Of a DNA stretch of 64,000 nt, positions 17,699 to 26,965 are shown one piece after another. The first letter of the stretch is position 1, and each line of letters opens with the position of its first letter. The position numbers and the translations under genes are program-made. Below the pieces are notes generated by a model that searched no databases, was not told the DNA's origin, and was given only the letters and a program-made list of their open reading frames with translations. The stretch is from Kiloniella laminariae (GTDB taxonomy: Bacteria; Pseudomonadota; Alphaproteobacteria; Kiloniellales; Kiloniellaceae), in the NCBI RefSeq assembly GCF_027214005.1, contig NZ_JAPWGY010000007.1, positions 62,001 through 126,000 on the forward strand, read 5' to 3'.

Positions 17699-18448
17699 TT
17701 ATTTTGCTTCAAAAGAAAGCTGAAGCTGGGACATGATCATCCGGGTTAATTGCCAGCCCTGGAGGCTGATCCGGCGGGTATCTTCGTTACAGCTGGAGGC
17801 AGGATTTGTCCTGGCACTTTCGAAGGCATCATCCATATCCGCGGGGTCAGCCTTATCTGGGTAGCGGTCCAGATAAGTCTGACGCAAAGCCTTATAGCCG
17901 ACCGAAAGTTGTTCTGCATATTCAGGCAAAAGGTGTTGGCAGAGAATATTGGTGCCAGCAGCATCGGCGACAACCAGCAATCTGTCCTGATTAAACACCA
18001 GATCACTTTCACCGGGAGCATAGGTCTGTCCGGTCAGGTCATAGGTTAATTCGCCCGCCTTCAGCAGAGAAAAGCGAATGAAGTCCCCAGATTTCTGGTC
18101 ACAGGTAAAGGTGTCTCCCTGTGCTACCTGAAGAGCACTGCTTCGGATCATTGGCAAAACAGGTGCATTGGTAAAAATCTGGTTGAGGGTGACCTCCAGT
18201 TGATACTGCTGCCAATAATATTCCTGACGATCCTGGGGGGGGAGGAGGTTGCAACGTTCTTCCAGGGCCAGTCCGGTCGCGATTTTCCCGTAGTGCTCTA
18301 TTACCTCATTCTGATTGAATTTCTTTGTCTCTTCTGCATGGGATTGCATCGTTGTTCCGATGATAAGAACAAGCAAGCCAAGCAGCGTCAGGCAAGCATG
18401 GCTGAGCTGAACAGAGAAAGGCTTCAGTGGAGAACGATGAGGAGGCAT
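17699..18448 (-). CDS. Exported protein of unknown function
   Basis: I do not recognise this 249-residue protein. A signal peptide occupies about residues 1-38 (basic start, long Leu/Ile-rich core, Q-S-H-A-E cleavage region). The mature part has five cysteines, spaced as C-N-L-L-P-P near its start, two in the middle (F-T-C-D, I-L-C-Q) and S-S-C-N near the end, which suggests disulfides in the periplasm. No catalytic motif or repeat is seen. It lies just downstream of ftsY on the same strand (19 bp after its stop) and converges with the ureohydrolase gene, so it may be transcribed with dapF-mtaB-ftsY. Confidence 0.75.
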   Translation of the reverse strand: MPPHRSPLKPFSVQLSHACLTLLGLLVLIIGTTMQSHAEETKKFNQNEVIEHYGKIATGLALEERCNLLPPQDRQEYYWQQYQLEVTLNQIFTNAPVLPMIRSSALQVAQGDTFTCDQKSGDFIRFSLLKAGELTYDLTGQTYAPGESDLVFNQDRLLVVADAAGTNILCQHLLPEYAEQLSVGYKALRQTYLDRYPDKADPADMDDAFESARTNPASSCNEDTRRISLQGWQLTRMIMSQLQLSFEAK

Positions 18449-18467
18449 CGGCTTGTCCTGTTCTGGC

Positions 18468-19409
18468 TCAGTTATTGTTCAGACCCATGAGGGAGCGAGA
18501 AAAATCGCGAGCTGTAAAGGGACGAAGATCTTCGGCGGATTCACCAACGCCGATGGCGTGGACGGGAAGACCGTACTTCTCGGCAAGGGCAACAAGAATT
18601 CCGCCTCTGGCAGAACCGTCCAGCTTTGTGACAACAAGGCCGCTAATATCGACAAGTTCCTTGAAGGTGCCGATCTGGGACAGGGCGTTTTGTCCTGTCG
18701 TTGCATCAAGCACCAGAACAATGTCGTGGGGCGCTGTGGCATCCAGCTTTCGAATAACCCGAAGAACTTTCTGCAGTTCTGCCATCAGGTCAGATTTGTT
18801 GTGCAAGCGCCCGGCAGTATCAATCAGCAGCACGTCAGCCTTTTCAGAGCGGGCACGTTCAATGGCTTCATATGCCAGCCCGGCAGCATCGGCACCTGTT
18901 GCTTTTGCAACGACCGGGCAACCGGTTCTTTCTCCCCAAATCTGCAATTGTTCAATCGCAGCGGCGCGGAAGGTATCACCAGCTGCCATCATGACTTTCA
19001 GGCCCTGGGATTTATAGTGGCTGGCCAGCTTGCCAATGGTTGTGGTTTTGCCGCTGCCGTTGACGCCGACCATCAAGATAACATGCGGAGCATTTGACCT
19101 GTCGGGTTCAAGGGGAAGTGCGACAGGCTCAAGTATCTTTTCAATTTCAGCCGCAAGGCTCTCTCGAACTTCAAGAGGGTCAACGTCCTTGTCGAAGCGT
19201 GTCTTTGCCAGGCTGGTGGCCAGTCGTGCCGAGGTGGCAACACCCAGGTCTGAAGTGATCAGAAGCTCTTCGAGTTCTTCGATACTTTCGTCATCGAGTT
19301 TTCGCTTGGTAAAAATACTGCCGATGCCATCACCCAGCTTGGACGATGAACGGCTCAGGCCAGCTTTGAGGCGGGAGAACCACCCGGTTTTTTTGGTTTC
19401 GTCACTCAT
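18468..19409 (-). CDS. ftsY: Signal recognition particle receptor FtsY
   Basis: This GTPase docks ribosome-bound SRP at the inner membrane and hands nascent chains to SecYEG. The 313-residue form has only a short basic/Ser-rich N-terminal region and lacks the long acidic A domain of enterobacteria. NG-domain motifs are intact: G-V-N-G-S-G-K-T-T-T, the insertion-box stretch D-T-F-R-A-A-A, D-T-A-G-R-L and T-K-L-D-G-S-A-R-G-G. It follows mtaB by 39 bp in the dapF-mtaB-ftsY order common in alphaproteobacteria. Its partner Ffh is encoded 4.3 kb away on the other strand. Confidence 0.97.
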   Translation of the reverse strand: MSDETKKTGWFSRLKAGLSRSSSKLGDGIGSIFTKRKLDDESIEELEELLITSDLGVATSARLATSLAKTRFDKDVDPLEVRESLAAEIEKILEPVALPLEPDRSNAPHVILMVGVNGSGKTTTIGKLASHYKSQGLKVMMAAGDTFRAAAIEQLQIWGERTGCPVVAKATGADAAGLAYEAIERARSEKADVLLIDTAGRLHNKSDLMAELQKVLRVIRKLDATAPHDIVLVLDATTGQNALSQIGTFKELVDISGLVVTKLDGSARGGILVALAEKYGLPVHAIGVGESAEDLRPFTARDFSRSLMGLNNN

Positions 19410-19448
19410 AGCTGGGTCATCACTGTTTGTTTTTCGTGTTGTTTTCTA

Positions 19449-20756
19449 TTATTGGGCGGCGATTACGTTCTGGGCTGCTTTTGCTGCAGGGCTGCCAAGA
19501 GGATAGGCGAGAAGCCTGTTGTTATGAATTCCTGCAATATACACCGGAACGATTTCTCCCGAGGCATCACCTTCCAGCTCTTCAATCTGGATAGGAGCGT
19601 AGTGTTCACAACGGCCAAAGCCGTTCTTTTCCACCAGCACCTGGGCCGTTTTCCCGACCCGGCTGTGCAGAAAGAGCTGTTCCGCGGCTTCGCCAGCGGA
19701 GCGCAGGCGCGCCGCGCGTTCTTTTCGCAGGTTTCCAGGGACCTGGGGCATCTTTGCAGCCGGGGTGCCTGGTCTTTCCGAATACGGGAAAACATGCAGA
19801 TAGGTGAGGCCAAGCTCTTCGACAAGACGGAAGGTATTCTCAAACATCTCATCACTCTCGGTCGGGAAGCCGGCAATGATATCAGCGCCAAAAACCACGT
19901 CGGGGCGCAGGGCGCGGGCCCGGTTGACCATCTCGACAACATCCTGGCGCAGGTGACGGCGTTTCATGCGCTTGAGCACCATGTCATCACCAGCCTGCAG
20001 CGAGATGTGCAGATGCGGCATGAGACGGGGTTCCTCGGCAATCAGGCGATAGGTGTCCTCGTCGATTTCGACCGGATCCAGAGAGGAAAGGCGCAAGCGC
20101 TTCAGGCCGGGAACAAGGGCAAGCAGGCGACGGGTCATCTGCCCCAGTGTTGGTTTGCCGGGCAGATCCAGACCATAGTCTGTGATATCCACACCAGTGA
20201 GAACAACTTCCTTTACCCCGTTATCAACCAGGGTTCTGACCTGTTCGGTTATGGCCCCAATGGGAACGGAACGGTTATTGCCCCGGCCAAAGGGGATGAT
20301 ACAGAACGTACAGCGGTGATTGCAGCCTTGCTGAATCTGGACAAAGGCACGGGTGTGTTCTTCAAAGCCGTGAACCAGATGAGCTGCGGTTTCTTCGGCT
20401 TCCATAATGTCATTGACCGCGACACGGGCACTGCCTTCAAGATCAAAGCTTTCCCGCTTCAGCTTTTCCTCGTTACCAAGGACGTGATCAACTTCTTGCA
20501 TCGAGGCATAGGCCTCGGGGTTGATCTGTGCAGCACAGCCTGTGACGATAATTTTTGCATCGGGATTGTCGCGGCGGGCTTTGCGGATACTCTGGCGCGC
20601 CTGTCTCTCTGCTTCGGTGGTCACAGCACAGGTGTTAAAGATAATCGTATCAGACAGGCCTGCCTCGCGCGCATGCTGACGCATCACCTCAGACTCGTAT
20701 GTGTTGAGGCGGCAACCAAAAGTAACAATCTTCGGGTCAGTCAGCTGCTTAGTCAT
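19449..20756 (-). CDS. mtaB: tRNA t6A37 methylthiotransferase MtaB
   Basis: This radical-SAM enzyme adds a methylthio group to t6A37 of tRNAs reading ANN codons. The 435-residue protein has the N-terminal UPF0004 domain with three cluster cysteines (F-G-C-R-L-N, N-T-C-A-V-T, V-T-G-C-A-A-Q), the radical-SAM cluster C-N-H-R-C-T-F-C near residue 150, and a C-terminal TRAM-like region. The T-F-G-C-R-L-N start pattern is typical of MtaB rather than MiaB or RimO. It lies between a lipoprotein hydrolase gene and ftsY on the same strand. The long frame on the opposite strand is a shadow. Confidence 0.94.
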   Translation of the reverse strand: MTKQLTDPKIVTFGCRLNTYESEVMRQHAREAGLSDTIIFNTCAVTTEAERQARQSIRKARRDNPDAKIIVTGCAAQINPEAYASMQEVDHVLGNEEKLKRESFDLEGSARVAVNDIMEAEETAAHLVHGFEEHTRAFVQIQQGCNHRCTFCIIPFGRGNNRSVPIGAITEQVRTLVDNGVKEVVLTGVDITDYGLDLPGKPTLGQMTRRLLALVPGLKRLRLSSLDPVEIDEDTYRLIAEEPRLMPHLHISLQAGDDMVLKRMKRRHLRQDVVEMVNRARALRPDVVFGADIIAGFPTESDEMFENTFRLVEELGLTYLHVFPYSERPGTPAAKMPQVPGNLRKERAARLRSAGEAAEQLFLHSRVGKTAQVLVEKNGFGRCEHYAPIQIEELEGDASGEIVPVYIAGIHNNRLLAYPLGSPAAKAAQNVIAAQ

Positions 20757-20858
20757 GCGGCTGTTATGACCTATCGGATTGTTCTTGTCCAGAAGCGGCT
20801 TTGCAAGCCTGCTATGAGGTCTTGTAAAGGGCTTCTCCTGGCACCAGTCAGTTGTGTC

Positions 20859-21719
20859 TTATTGCGCATAAACAGCCTGCTGGCTGCCTTCAGCCAGCTG
20901 TTTCTGAATATAGTTCCAGATTTTTGGCGTTTCTTCCGTTCTGAAGCAGCGGCTCCAGGGGTAACCGTGGAAGTCAGAGATTCCACAGGGTTTCGGGGAC
21001 TGGATGATGAGTTGGAGGTTTGTCATTCCCGTCATGAAGTAGAGATCAGTCGGGGGAGCAAAGGTGTCGCCGGTAAAAGCATAAACCAAACCGGATTTTC
21101 CCCTGGCTTTTTCGACAGCTTCTTTCCATGTGTTGTAATGGGGAGCGAGTTCTTTCGTTTCTCGGCTCTTGCCGGTATGGGCAAAACCGTATCCCGGAGC
21201 GGTAACAATAAAGCCATTGAAAGCATCCGGGATATCGGCAGCGGCAACAAGCGTTGTCGAGGCGCCTCCTGAATGTCCAAGCAGGAAGGTACGATCTGCC
21301 GAGATGCCGTGGGCTCTGAATAGTTCAAGAATTCGTGCGATTTCAGCGCTGCGGCGAAAATAGCGCTGTTGTTTGGGGTCTCCTCCGCTGCTGACACCGA
21401 TTTCCTGAGAGCAGAGATAGTAAAGGACCGTCTGGGTGTGCTGGCGGACGATTGCACGGGCATAGGAGGGAATCTGATCCGGATAGCATTCCTGTCCAAT
21501 GCCACTGTTTTCTGTGCCGTGATTATAGATAAAGAGTACCGTTTCTTTCGGCTTTGAGATGTAGCGCCCCAGGTCCGAAGCAAATTTATCCCGCTGCACA
21601 TAATTAAAGCTGTCGCCAATGGCAAAAGCGCCATGCGGGTTTTTGATCTCAGCCTGACTGACGGTCTGGCAGGCGCCAAGTAGCAAGGCAGAGATAAGAA
21701 GGAAAAAGACTTTGTGCAC
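20859..21719 (-). CDS. Lipoprotein with alpha/beta-hydrolase fold
   Basis: The 286-residue protein starts at GTG 21719. A lipoprotein signal ends in L-L-G-A-C near residue 16, so it should be lipid-anchored. The nucleophile elbow is G-H-S-G-G-A (about residue 150), preceded by an oxyanion-side Y-N-H-G-T-E. The acid and histidine are likely in F-T-G-D-T-F and in D-F-H-G-Y. Six or so cysteines may form disulfides. It resembles dienelactone-hydrolase or feruloyl-esterase-like folds only in general terms; the substrate is unknown. It sits between dapF and mtaB, an unusual insertion in this otherwise conserved housekeeping block. Confidence 0.78.
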   Translation of the reverse strand: MHKVFFLLISALLLGACQTVSQAEIKNPHGAFAIGDSFNYVQRDKFASDLGRYISKPKETVLFIYNHGTENSGIGQECYPDQIPSYARAIVRQHTQTVLYYLCSQEIGVSSGGDPKQQRYFRRSAEIARILELFRAHGISADRTFLLGHSGGASTTLVAAADIPDAFNGFIVTAPGYGFAHTGKSRETKELAPHYNTWKEAVEKARGKSGLVYAFTGDTFAPPTDLYFMTGMTNLQLIIQSPKPCGISDFHGYPWSRCFRTEETPKIWNYIQKQLAEGSQQAVYAQ

Positions 21720-21767
21720 TGTTCTAAAAAACCTACCCGTTTTTCCGGAGACCCTTTTTACGGCGGT

Positions 21768-22607
21768 TCAACTTTCGTTGAGAAGCTCGGGGGCAATCTC
21801 GCCCCTGAAGGCGATCGATACCGGGCCGGTCATAAGTACCTGGCCGCTGTCCAGCCAATTTATATGTAGGCTGCCACCATCAAGGTCGACCTGGACCTCC
21901 CGATCGGTAAGACCTCGGCGGGCGGCTGCTACAGCGGCAGCACAGGCGCCGGTACCGCAGGCTGAAGTAATGCCGACGCCCCGTTCAAAAACGCGGAGGC
22001 GCAAATGATTTTTGCCAATCAGTGTCGCGACGCCAATGTTGGCTCGTTCTGGAAAGAGCGGGTGATGCTCCAGCCGTGGTCCCAAGGCATCCAGTTCAAT
22101 GGCTTCAGCATCTTCCACGAAAAAGACGGCGTGGGGGTTGCCCATATTGACGCCGACAGGATTTTTCAGTGGCGGAAGCTTGATGCCGATATTGAGCGTA
22201 TCTCTTTCTTCGGCCAGAGGGATCTCCTGCCATTCAAGCCGAGCGGGGCCCATATCTACAGTGACCAGATTTTTGTGGGATTGTCTGGCGTGAAGGAGAC
22301 CTGCAAGAGTTTCGATCGTGACATGATCACGTGCTGTTTCCTGCATGATGAGTGATGCGATACAACGGGTGGCGTTACCACAAGCTCCAACCTCTCCCCC
22401 GTCAGCATTCCGGATACGCATAAAGATATCTGCATCCTGGTGAACTGCAGGTTCGATAATGATGAACTGGTCACAACCGATCCCGAATCTGCGATCCGCG
22501 ATCAGCCGAGATTGCTTTTCTGTCGGGTTGAATGGCTCTTGACGGGCATCAATGACGACAAAGTCGTTGCCGAGACCGTGCATTTTGATAAAGGCTCTGC
22601 CGTTCAT
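21768..22607 (-). CDS. dapF: Diaminopimelate epimerase
   Basis: The enzyme interconverts LL- and meso-diaminopimelate in lysine and peptidoglycan synthesis. It is cytoplasmic and 279 residues long. The two catalytic cysteines lie in the paired motifs G-A-C-G-N-A-T-R and S-A-C-G-T-G-A. The N-terminal K-M-H-G-L-G-N-D-F is the family signature. It starts the dapF-(hydrolase)-mtaB-ftsY run on the minus strand. Upstream are 117 bp to the PAS-protein gene. Confidence 0.97.
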   Translation of the reverse strand: MNGRAFIKMHGLGNDFVVIDARQEPFNPTEKQSRLIADRRFGIGCDQFIIIEPAVHQDADIFMRIRNADGGEVGACGNATRCIASLIMQETARDHVTIETLAGLLHARQSHKNLVTVDMGPARLEWQEIPLAEERDTLNIGIKLPPLKNPVGVNMGNPHAVFFVEDAEAIELDALGPRLEHHPLFPERANIGVATLIGKNHLRLRVFERGVGITSACGTGACAAAVAAARRGLTDREVQVDLDGGSLHINWLDSGQVLMTGPVSIAFRGEIAPELLNES

Positions 22608-22724
22608 TTCTGGGTGCTCATCTGCCGAAAGTTATCTGAATAGTTTTGCGCGACCCGCCGCCGTGATCGGTGTCTCTGAATTTATAAAGGGCGAGTGGGG
22701 GAAGAGTCTATTAAATTTGAAGAG

Positions 22725-23180
22725 TTAGAGCAGCTTGGACTTCTTGGTGTAGGCCAGAATGATGAAGAGCATATCAACTGTTTTCCCGTCAACGGCAAGC
22801 GGCATAATCAGGTCCTCGACATCAAGGACATCCTTTTTCGGGCCAACATAAGGCGTGTAGGCGTATATGGGCTCGATTGTTTCAACCGCTGCTCGGCAAT
22901 TCGCCCAGACAGTACTCGGGGATTTCTGGTTGGGAATATCGCTCATCCACTCCGAGGTGTAATCTCTGTTGAGAAGCGGGACGACTTTTGTGCCGATCAG
23001 CCTGTAGCGAAAATCAGGAGGATTGTGCTGTACATCCAGCAAGATGATGTGGGGAAGAAAGGCCACCATTTCCAGGGGATCGATATGTGGTCGCCCAGGG
23101 ATCAGGCCAACAGGACATTTGCTCAGCCAGTACTGATAGGCCAGTTTTACGGTTCGGGTTCTGAAGGTTACATCAAGCAT
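22725..23180 (-). CDS. PAS-domain protein (PAS_5 type)
   Basis: This 151-residue protein consists of little more than one PAS-like domain of the type found across alphaproteobacteria. Features are L-A-Y-Q-Y-W, a D-P-L-E-M-V-A-F-L-P-H-I-I-L-L-D-V core, D-F-R-Y-R-L-I-G-T and a final beta region with M-P-L-A. No output domain is fused, so it may be a sensor subunit or an adaptor. It stands alone upstream of dapF. The ligand is unknown. Confidence 0.82.
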   Translation of the reverse strand: MLDVTFRTRTVKLAYQYWLSKCPVGLIPGRPHIDPLEMVAFLPHIILLDVQHNPPDFRYRLIGTKVVPLLNRDYTSEWMSDIPNQKSPSTVWANCRAAVETIEPIYAYTPYVGPKKDVLDVEDLIMPLAVDGKTVDMLFIILAYTKKSKLL

Positions 23181-23744
23181 TTCCCTGTCTCAGTATCCTC
23201 TAGTAGTGATGTCAGAGAACCCGGCAAGGGGATAGCCTTTGAACAAAGAGTGATATCCTGGCGCGATATTCAAGCCTTTACGTAATCGGGCTTTTGGTAA
23301 GGGATCATGTCTACTGTATAAGTATACAGGTTTTCTCCGGAGATCAGAGGGATCTTGTACGGGCCTGCTAGGGGAACAGGCTTTCTGCAAGAGTTCCTGT
23401 TGTGTAACATCTTGAAGTAAGAAGTTTTCCCGTTATTTGGTGGTCAGCAACAAGTATGTTGGTCAACCTTAATGAAAGTGAGGTTTGATCAGCTTTTATA
23501 CGGGCGAATCCAGTAGGTCATGCGGCATGTTTCATGCGAATCCTGAAAGGACTTGACCTGAGAGCCTGCTTTTAATAGGTTCCACACAATTATCAGTCAG
23601 GGATCAATGTATCCGGCTCCAAGGAGCTCCGCCAGTCCGCGAGTATCGCGCACTGGCGACAATTGCATTTGGTCACTGTTTTTGCTGATTTTGTCCGGGG
23701 ATCCTCCTCTGACCGGAACGGTAATTGAGAGTTAAGAGAAACAT
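23181..23744. other. Intergenic region upstream of ffh
   Basis: This 564-bp divergent region holds no convincing gene; the small minus-strand frame inside has no protein-like features. It contains the promoters for the PAS protein and the ffh operon and a strong hairpin near its right end. I looked for the conserved core of SRP RNA and for tRNA arms and saw neither. Confidence 0.55.
23631..23657 (+). promoter_or_regulatory. Strong hairpin in the ffh leader
   Basis: GCCAGT-C-CGCGA and TCGCG-C-ACTGGC form a 12-bp stem with a single C-C mismatch and a GTA loop. It ends 87 bases before the ffh start and lacks a T-run, so it is not an ordinary terminator. It may be a protein-binding or RNA-stability element. 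Confidence 0.55.
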
Positions 23745-25118
23745 ATGTTCGATAGCCTTCAGGAACGTCTTGGTTCCGTCTTTGACAAGCTGAAACGCCG
23801 CGGTGCGCTGAGCGAAGCTGATGTTACAGCTGCGCTGCGTGAAGTGCGTGTTGCGCTGCTTGAAGCTGACGTCGCCCTTCCTGTGGTTAAAGACTTCGTT
23901 GAGAAGGTCAAGGTCGAAGCCGTCGGGCAGAATGTTCTGAAGTCTGTCACGCCGGGCCAGATGGTGATCAAAATTGTTAATGATCAGCTGGCTGCCATGC
24001 TGGGTGCGGATCATGTCGGACTGAACCTTCAGGTTACGCCGCCTGCAGTGATCATGATGGTCGGTTTGCAGGGGTCGGGTAAAACCACTTCGACAGCCAA
24101 GATCTCCAAACGCCTGACCGAAAAAGAACGCAAGAAAGTCCTGATGGCGTCGCTTGATGTGCGCCGTCCTGCTGCGCAGGAGCAGTTGCGGGTGTTGGGC
24201 GAACAGATCGCTGTCCGGACCCTGAACATCGTTCCAGGCGAACAGCCTGTTGCAATCGCCAAGCGCGCGGTTCAGACCGCTGCGCTGGAAGGTTTCGATG
24301 TTGTTATGCTCGATACTGCCGGTCGCCTGGCGATTGACGAAGAGCTGATGGCCGAAGTCGCCGCGGTTCGGGATGCGGCAAAACCTGCGGAGACGCTGCT
24401 GGTCGCCGATGCGATGACCGGGCAGGATGCGGTAAATGTTGCTGATACCTTTAATCAGAAAGTTGGTCTGACCGGGATTGTCATGACCCGTATGGATGGT
24501 GATGCGCGCGGTGGTGCGACCCTGTCCATGCGTGCGGTAACCGGTTGCCCGATCAAGCTGATGGGGGTTGGCGAGAAACTTGACGAACTGGAAGATTTTC
24601 ACCCTTCACGTGTTGCTTCCCGTATTCTCGGGATGGGCGATATCGTGTCGCTGGTCGAGAAGGCGTCCGAGAATTTTGAGCTGGAAGAAGCTGAAAAGCT
24701 CGCGGCCAAGATCCAGAAAGGCAAGTTTGACCTGAACGATCTGGGAAGCCAGCTCAAGCAAATGCAGAAGATGGGCGGTCTGTCCAGTCTGATGAATATG
24801 CTGCCAGGCATGAATGCCGGGCAGATGAAGAAACTGAAAGATGCCAAGCTTGATGACAGTATTATCAAGCGTCAGCTGGCAATTCTTTCATCAATGACCC
24901 CTCTGGAACGGGAAAAACCGGAAGTCATCAAGGCAAAGCGGCGCACCCGCATTGCTGGCGGCTCTGGAACTTCGGTCCAGGAGGTGAACAAGCTTCTCAA
25001 GCAACACCAGGAAGCGGCCCGCATGATGAAGAAAGTCCAGAAGATGGGCAAAAAGGGCATGATGCGGGGCGGGTTGCAAAACCTGATGCCTCCTGGGATG
25101 GGTGGCTTCCCTAAATAA
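23745..25118 (+). CDS. ffh: Signal recognition particle protein Ffh
   Basis: This GTPase subunit of SRP binds signal sequences and 4.5S RNA and docks with FtsY. The 457 residues hold an N domain (1-85), a G domain with G-L-Q-G-S-G-K-T-T-S, D-T-A-G-R-L and T-R-M-D-G-D-A-R-G-G, and a methionine-rich M domain (about 300-457) with the RNA-binding helix-turn-helix region (R-R-T-R-I-A-G-G-S-G-T) and a Met/Gly-rich tail. It is the first gene of the ffh-rpsP-rimM-trmD-rplS run, which is conserved in many proteobacteria. Confidence 0.98.
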   Translation: MFDSLQERLGSVFDKLKRRGALSEADVTAALREVRVALLEADVALPVVKDFVEKVKVEAVGQNVLKSVTPGQMVIKIVNDQLAAMLGADHVGLNLQVTPPAVIMMVGLQGSGKTTSTAKISKRLTEKERKKVLMASLDVRRPAAQEQLRVLGEQIAVRTLNIVPGEQPVAIAKRAVQTAALEGFDVVMLDTAGRLAIDEELMAEVAAVRDAAKPAETLLVADAMTGQDAVNVADTFNQKVGLTGIVMTRMDGDARGGATLSMRAVTGCPIKLMGVGEKLDELEDFHPSRVASRILGMGDIVSLVEKASENFELEEAEKLAAKIQKGKFDLNDLGSQLKQMQKMGGLSSLMNMLPGMNAGQMKKLKDAKLDDSIIKRQLAILSSMTPLEREKPEVIKAKRRTRIAGGSGTSVQEVNKLLKQHQEAARMMKKVQKMGKKGMMRGGLQNLMPPGMGGFPK

Positions 25119-25188
25119 AGGGGACACCGGAATAGAATGCTTCTGAAAATCTAGAGTACTACGTTTAGTTATAACAAGAGGAACTGAA

Positions 25189-25578
25189 ATGGCTGTTAAA
25201 ATTCGCCTCGCCCGCGGCGGCGCCAAGAAGCGTCCATACTACTCGATCGTAGTAGCGGATGCTCGTGCTCCACGTGACGGTCGCTTTATCGAAAAGATTG
25301 GCGCTTATAATCCAATGGTGCCTAAGGATCATCCTGAGCGCCTTGTTCTACGCGAAGAGCGTGCAAAGCATTGGCTCTCTACCGGTGCTCAGCCGACGGA
25401 TCGTGTTGCACGTTTCCTTGGTGATCTCGGCCTGGTCGAGAAACGCGCTATTCCAGAGCAGACCAAGAAAAGCCAGATGAAGGCGAAAGCCAAAGAGCGT
25501 CTGGAAGAAAAGCGTCAGGCTGCTGAAGCCGCTGCTGAAGCTGCCGCGGCTGCTTCTGAAGAATCTGCAGCCGAGTAA
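25189..25578 (+). CDS. rpsP: Ribosomal protein S16
   Basis: The small-subunit assembly protein. The body (residues 1-80) has the canonical V-K-I-R-L-A-R-G-G start and [12 protein letters not shown] 35-residue tail rich in Lys, Glu and Ala follows, which is usual in alphaproteobacteria and absent in E. coli. It lies 70 bp after ffh, with an AGAGGAA ribosome-binding site. Confidence 0.97.
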   Translation: MAVKIRLARGGAKKRPYYSIVVADARAPRDGRFIEKIGAYNPMVPKDHPERLVLREERAKHWLSTGAQPTDRVARFLGDLGLVEKRAIPEQTKKSQMKAKAKERLEEKRQAAEAAAEAAAAASEESAAE

Positions 25579-25598
25579 TTTTGAGGATACCTTGTCCC

Positions 25599-26123
25599 AT
25601 GGCTTTGGACCGCGATAACTGGATTTGTGTAGGGGTGATCGCTGGTGCGCACGGTGTGCGTGGCCAGGTGAAGATCAAAAGCTATACGGAAAATCCGGTT
25701 GATGTGGCTTCTTATGGCCCGGTGAGTGATGATCTCGGAAACTCTTTCGATATCAAGATCACCGGACAGGCCAAGGGTACTGTTCTGACGCAGCTCAAGG
25801 GGGTGACCGATCGTGATCGCGCCCAGGAAATGCGGGGAACAAAATTGTATGTAAACCGTGATCTTCTGCCCAAGCTGAATGATGATGGCGAATATTACTA
25901 CTCTGATCTTGTTGGCCTGCAGGTCGAGAACCCCCAAGGTGAGGTTCTGGGTACTGTAAAAGGCGTTTTCAATTTTGGAGCCGGAGATATTCTCGAATTC
26001 ACCAGTGCAGGCGGGCGGCCGGAAATGGTCAGCTTTACTGAAAGCACTGTTCCGGTTGTGGACCTCGAAGGGCGTCGCATTGTTGTTGCACTGCCCGAAG
26101 TTGTTCTGGGTCGGGAAGACTGA
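25599..26123 (+). CDS. rimM: 16S rRNA processing factor RimM
   Basis: It binds S19 and helps mature the 30S head. The 174 residues comprise the N-terminal RimM barrel (C-V-G-V-I-A-G-A-H-G-V-R-G) and a C-terminal PRC-barrel domain (Y-Y-Y-S-D-L-V-G-L, G-A-G-D-I-L-E). The ATG at 25599 is chosen, with TTGAGGAT upstream; the TTG at 25581 would place the start inside its own ribosome-binding site. It sits 20 bp after rpsP in the same operon. Confidence 0.95.
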   Translation: MALDRDNWICVGVIAGAHGVRGQVKIKSYTENPVDVASYGPVSDDLGNSFDIKITGQAKGTVLTQLKGVTDRDRAQEMRGTKLYVNRDLLPKLNDDGEYYYSDLVGLQVENPQGEVLGTVKGVFNFGAGDILEFTSAGGRPEMVSFTESTVPVVDLEGRRIVVALPEVVLGRED

Positions 26124-26177
26124 AAATCAGACTGAAAGGTCTGGGCATCAGTTTTTCAAACCGGGTTGCTAGACAGG

Positions 26178-26909
26178 ATGTTGGATAAAGTGGCAGCAAG
26201 CTGGAAAGCAACAGTTCTAACGCTTCACCCGGATATGTTTCCGGGCTCTCTGGGGTTGTCCCTGGCAGGGCGCGCTCTTGAAAAAGGCACGTGGGAGCTG
26301 GAAAAGGTGGACATTCGCGATTTTGCGGATGATAAACACCGGACTGTTGACGCCATCCCTTTCGGGGGAGGCGCCGGGTTGGTGATGCGTCCTGATGTTG
26401 TCGATGCAGCGTTAAACTCCGTGGCTGACAATGGCAGTCCGGTAATCTATCTCTCGCCGCGCGGACGGCTACTCGATCAGGATCTGGTCAAGAAGCTGGC
26501 GGCAGGACCCGGGGTAACTCTCCTTTGCGGGCGTTACGAAGGGATTGATCAGCGGGTCCTCGAGGCTCGCGAGGTGATAGAGGTTTCGGTTGGTGACTAC
26601 ATCCTTTCCGGTGGCGAACCGGCGGCACTGATCCTGATGGATGCCGTTATTCGTTTGTTGCCGGGGGTTATGGGTAACAGGGAATCCGCAGACGAGGAAT
26701 CGTTTGAACTTGGGTTGCTGGAATATCCGCTCTACACGCGTCCTGCTGAATGGCAGGGGCGTAAGGTACCAGAGGTTCTGACCTCGGGTCACCATGAGAA
26801 GATAAAACAGTGGCGCCAGGAACAGGCGGAAGAAATCACCAGGGAAAGACGCCCGGATTTATGGGCCGAGTACCTGGTAAAACGTAACGATACCAAGCTG
26901 GGCCGTTAG
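26178..26909 (+). CDS. trmD: tRNA (guanine-N1-)-methyltransferase
   Basis: This SPOUT enzyme methylates G37 of tRNAs with a G at 36, which prevents frameshifting. It has 243 residues from ATG 26178; the TTG at 26166 is a weaker choice. The motifs of the knotted SAM site are intact: [19 protein letters not shown] and [11 protein letters not shown]. The C-terminal helical domain holds Y-T-R-P and L-T-S-G-H-H-E. It lies 54 bp after rimM in the operon. Confidence 0.97.
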   Translation: MLDKVAASWKATVLTLHPDMFPGSLGLSLAGRALEKGTWELEKVDIRDFADDKHRTVDAIPFGGGAGLVMRPDVVDAALNSVADNGSPVIYLSPRGRLLDQDLVKKLAAGPGVTLLCGRYEGIDQRVLEAREVIEVSVGDYILSGGEPAALILMDAVIRLLPGVMGNRESADEESFELGLLEYPLYTRPAEWQGRKVPEVLTSGHHEKIKQWRQEQAEEITRERRPDLWAEYLVKRNDTKLGR

Positions 26910-26965
26910 GTCCGTTTTAACCTATACGGGTCTGTGGCCCCGAAAGAATGGTAGAGGATAGAAAC

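Noticed and set aside
19452-21272. 606-residue plus-strand frame
   Set aside because: It runs opposite mtaB and the lipoprotein gene. Both minus-strand genes have clear family motifs, so this long frame is a shadow.
23181-23744. Possible SRP RNA or tRNA gene upstream of ffh
   Set aside because: I looked for the conserved SRP RNA apical core and for tRNA T-arm sequence and found neither. Only the hairpin at 23631-23657 stands out.
23673-24602. 309-residue minus-strand frame
   Set aside because: It is antisense to the NG domain of Ffh.
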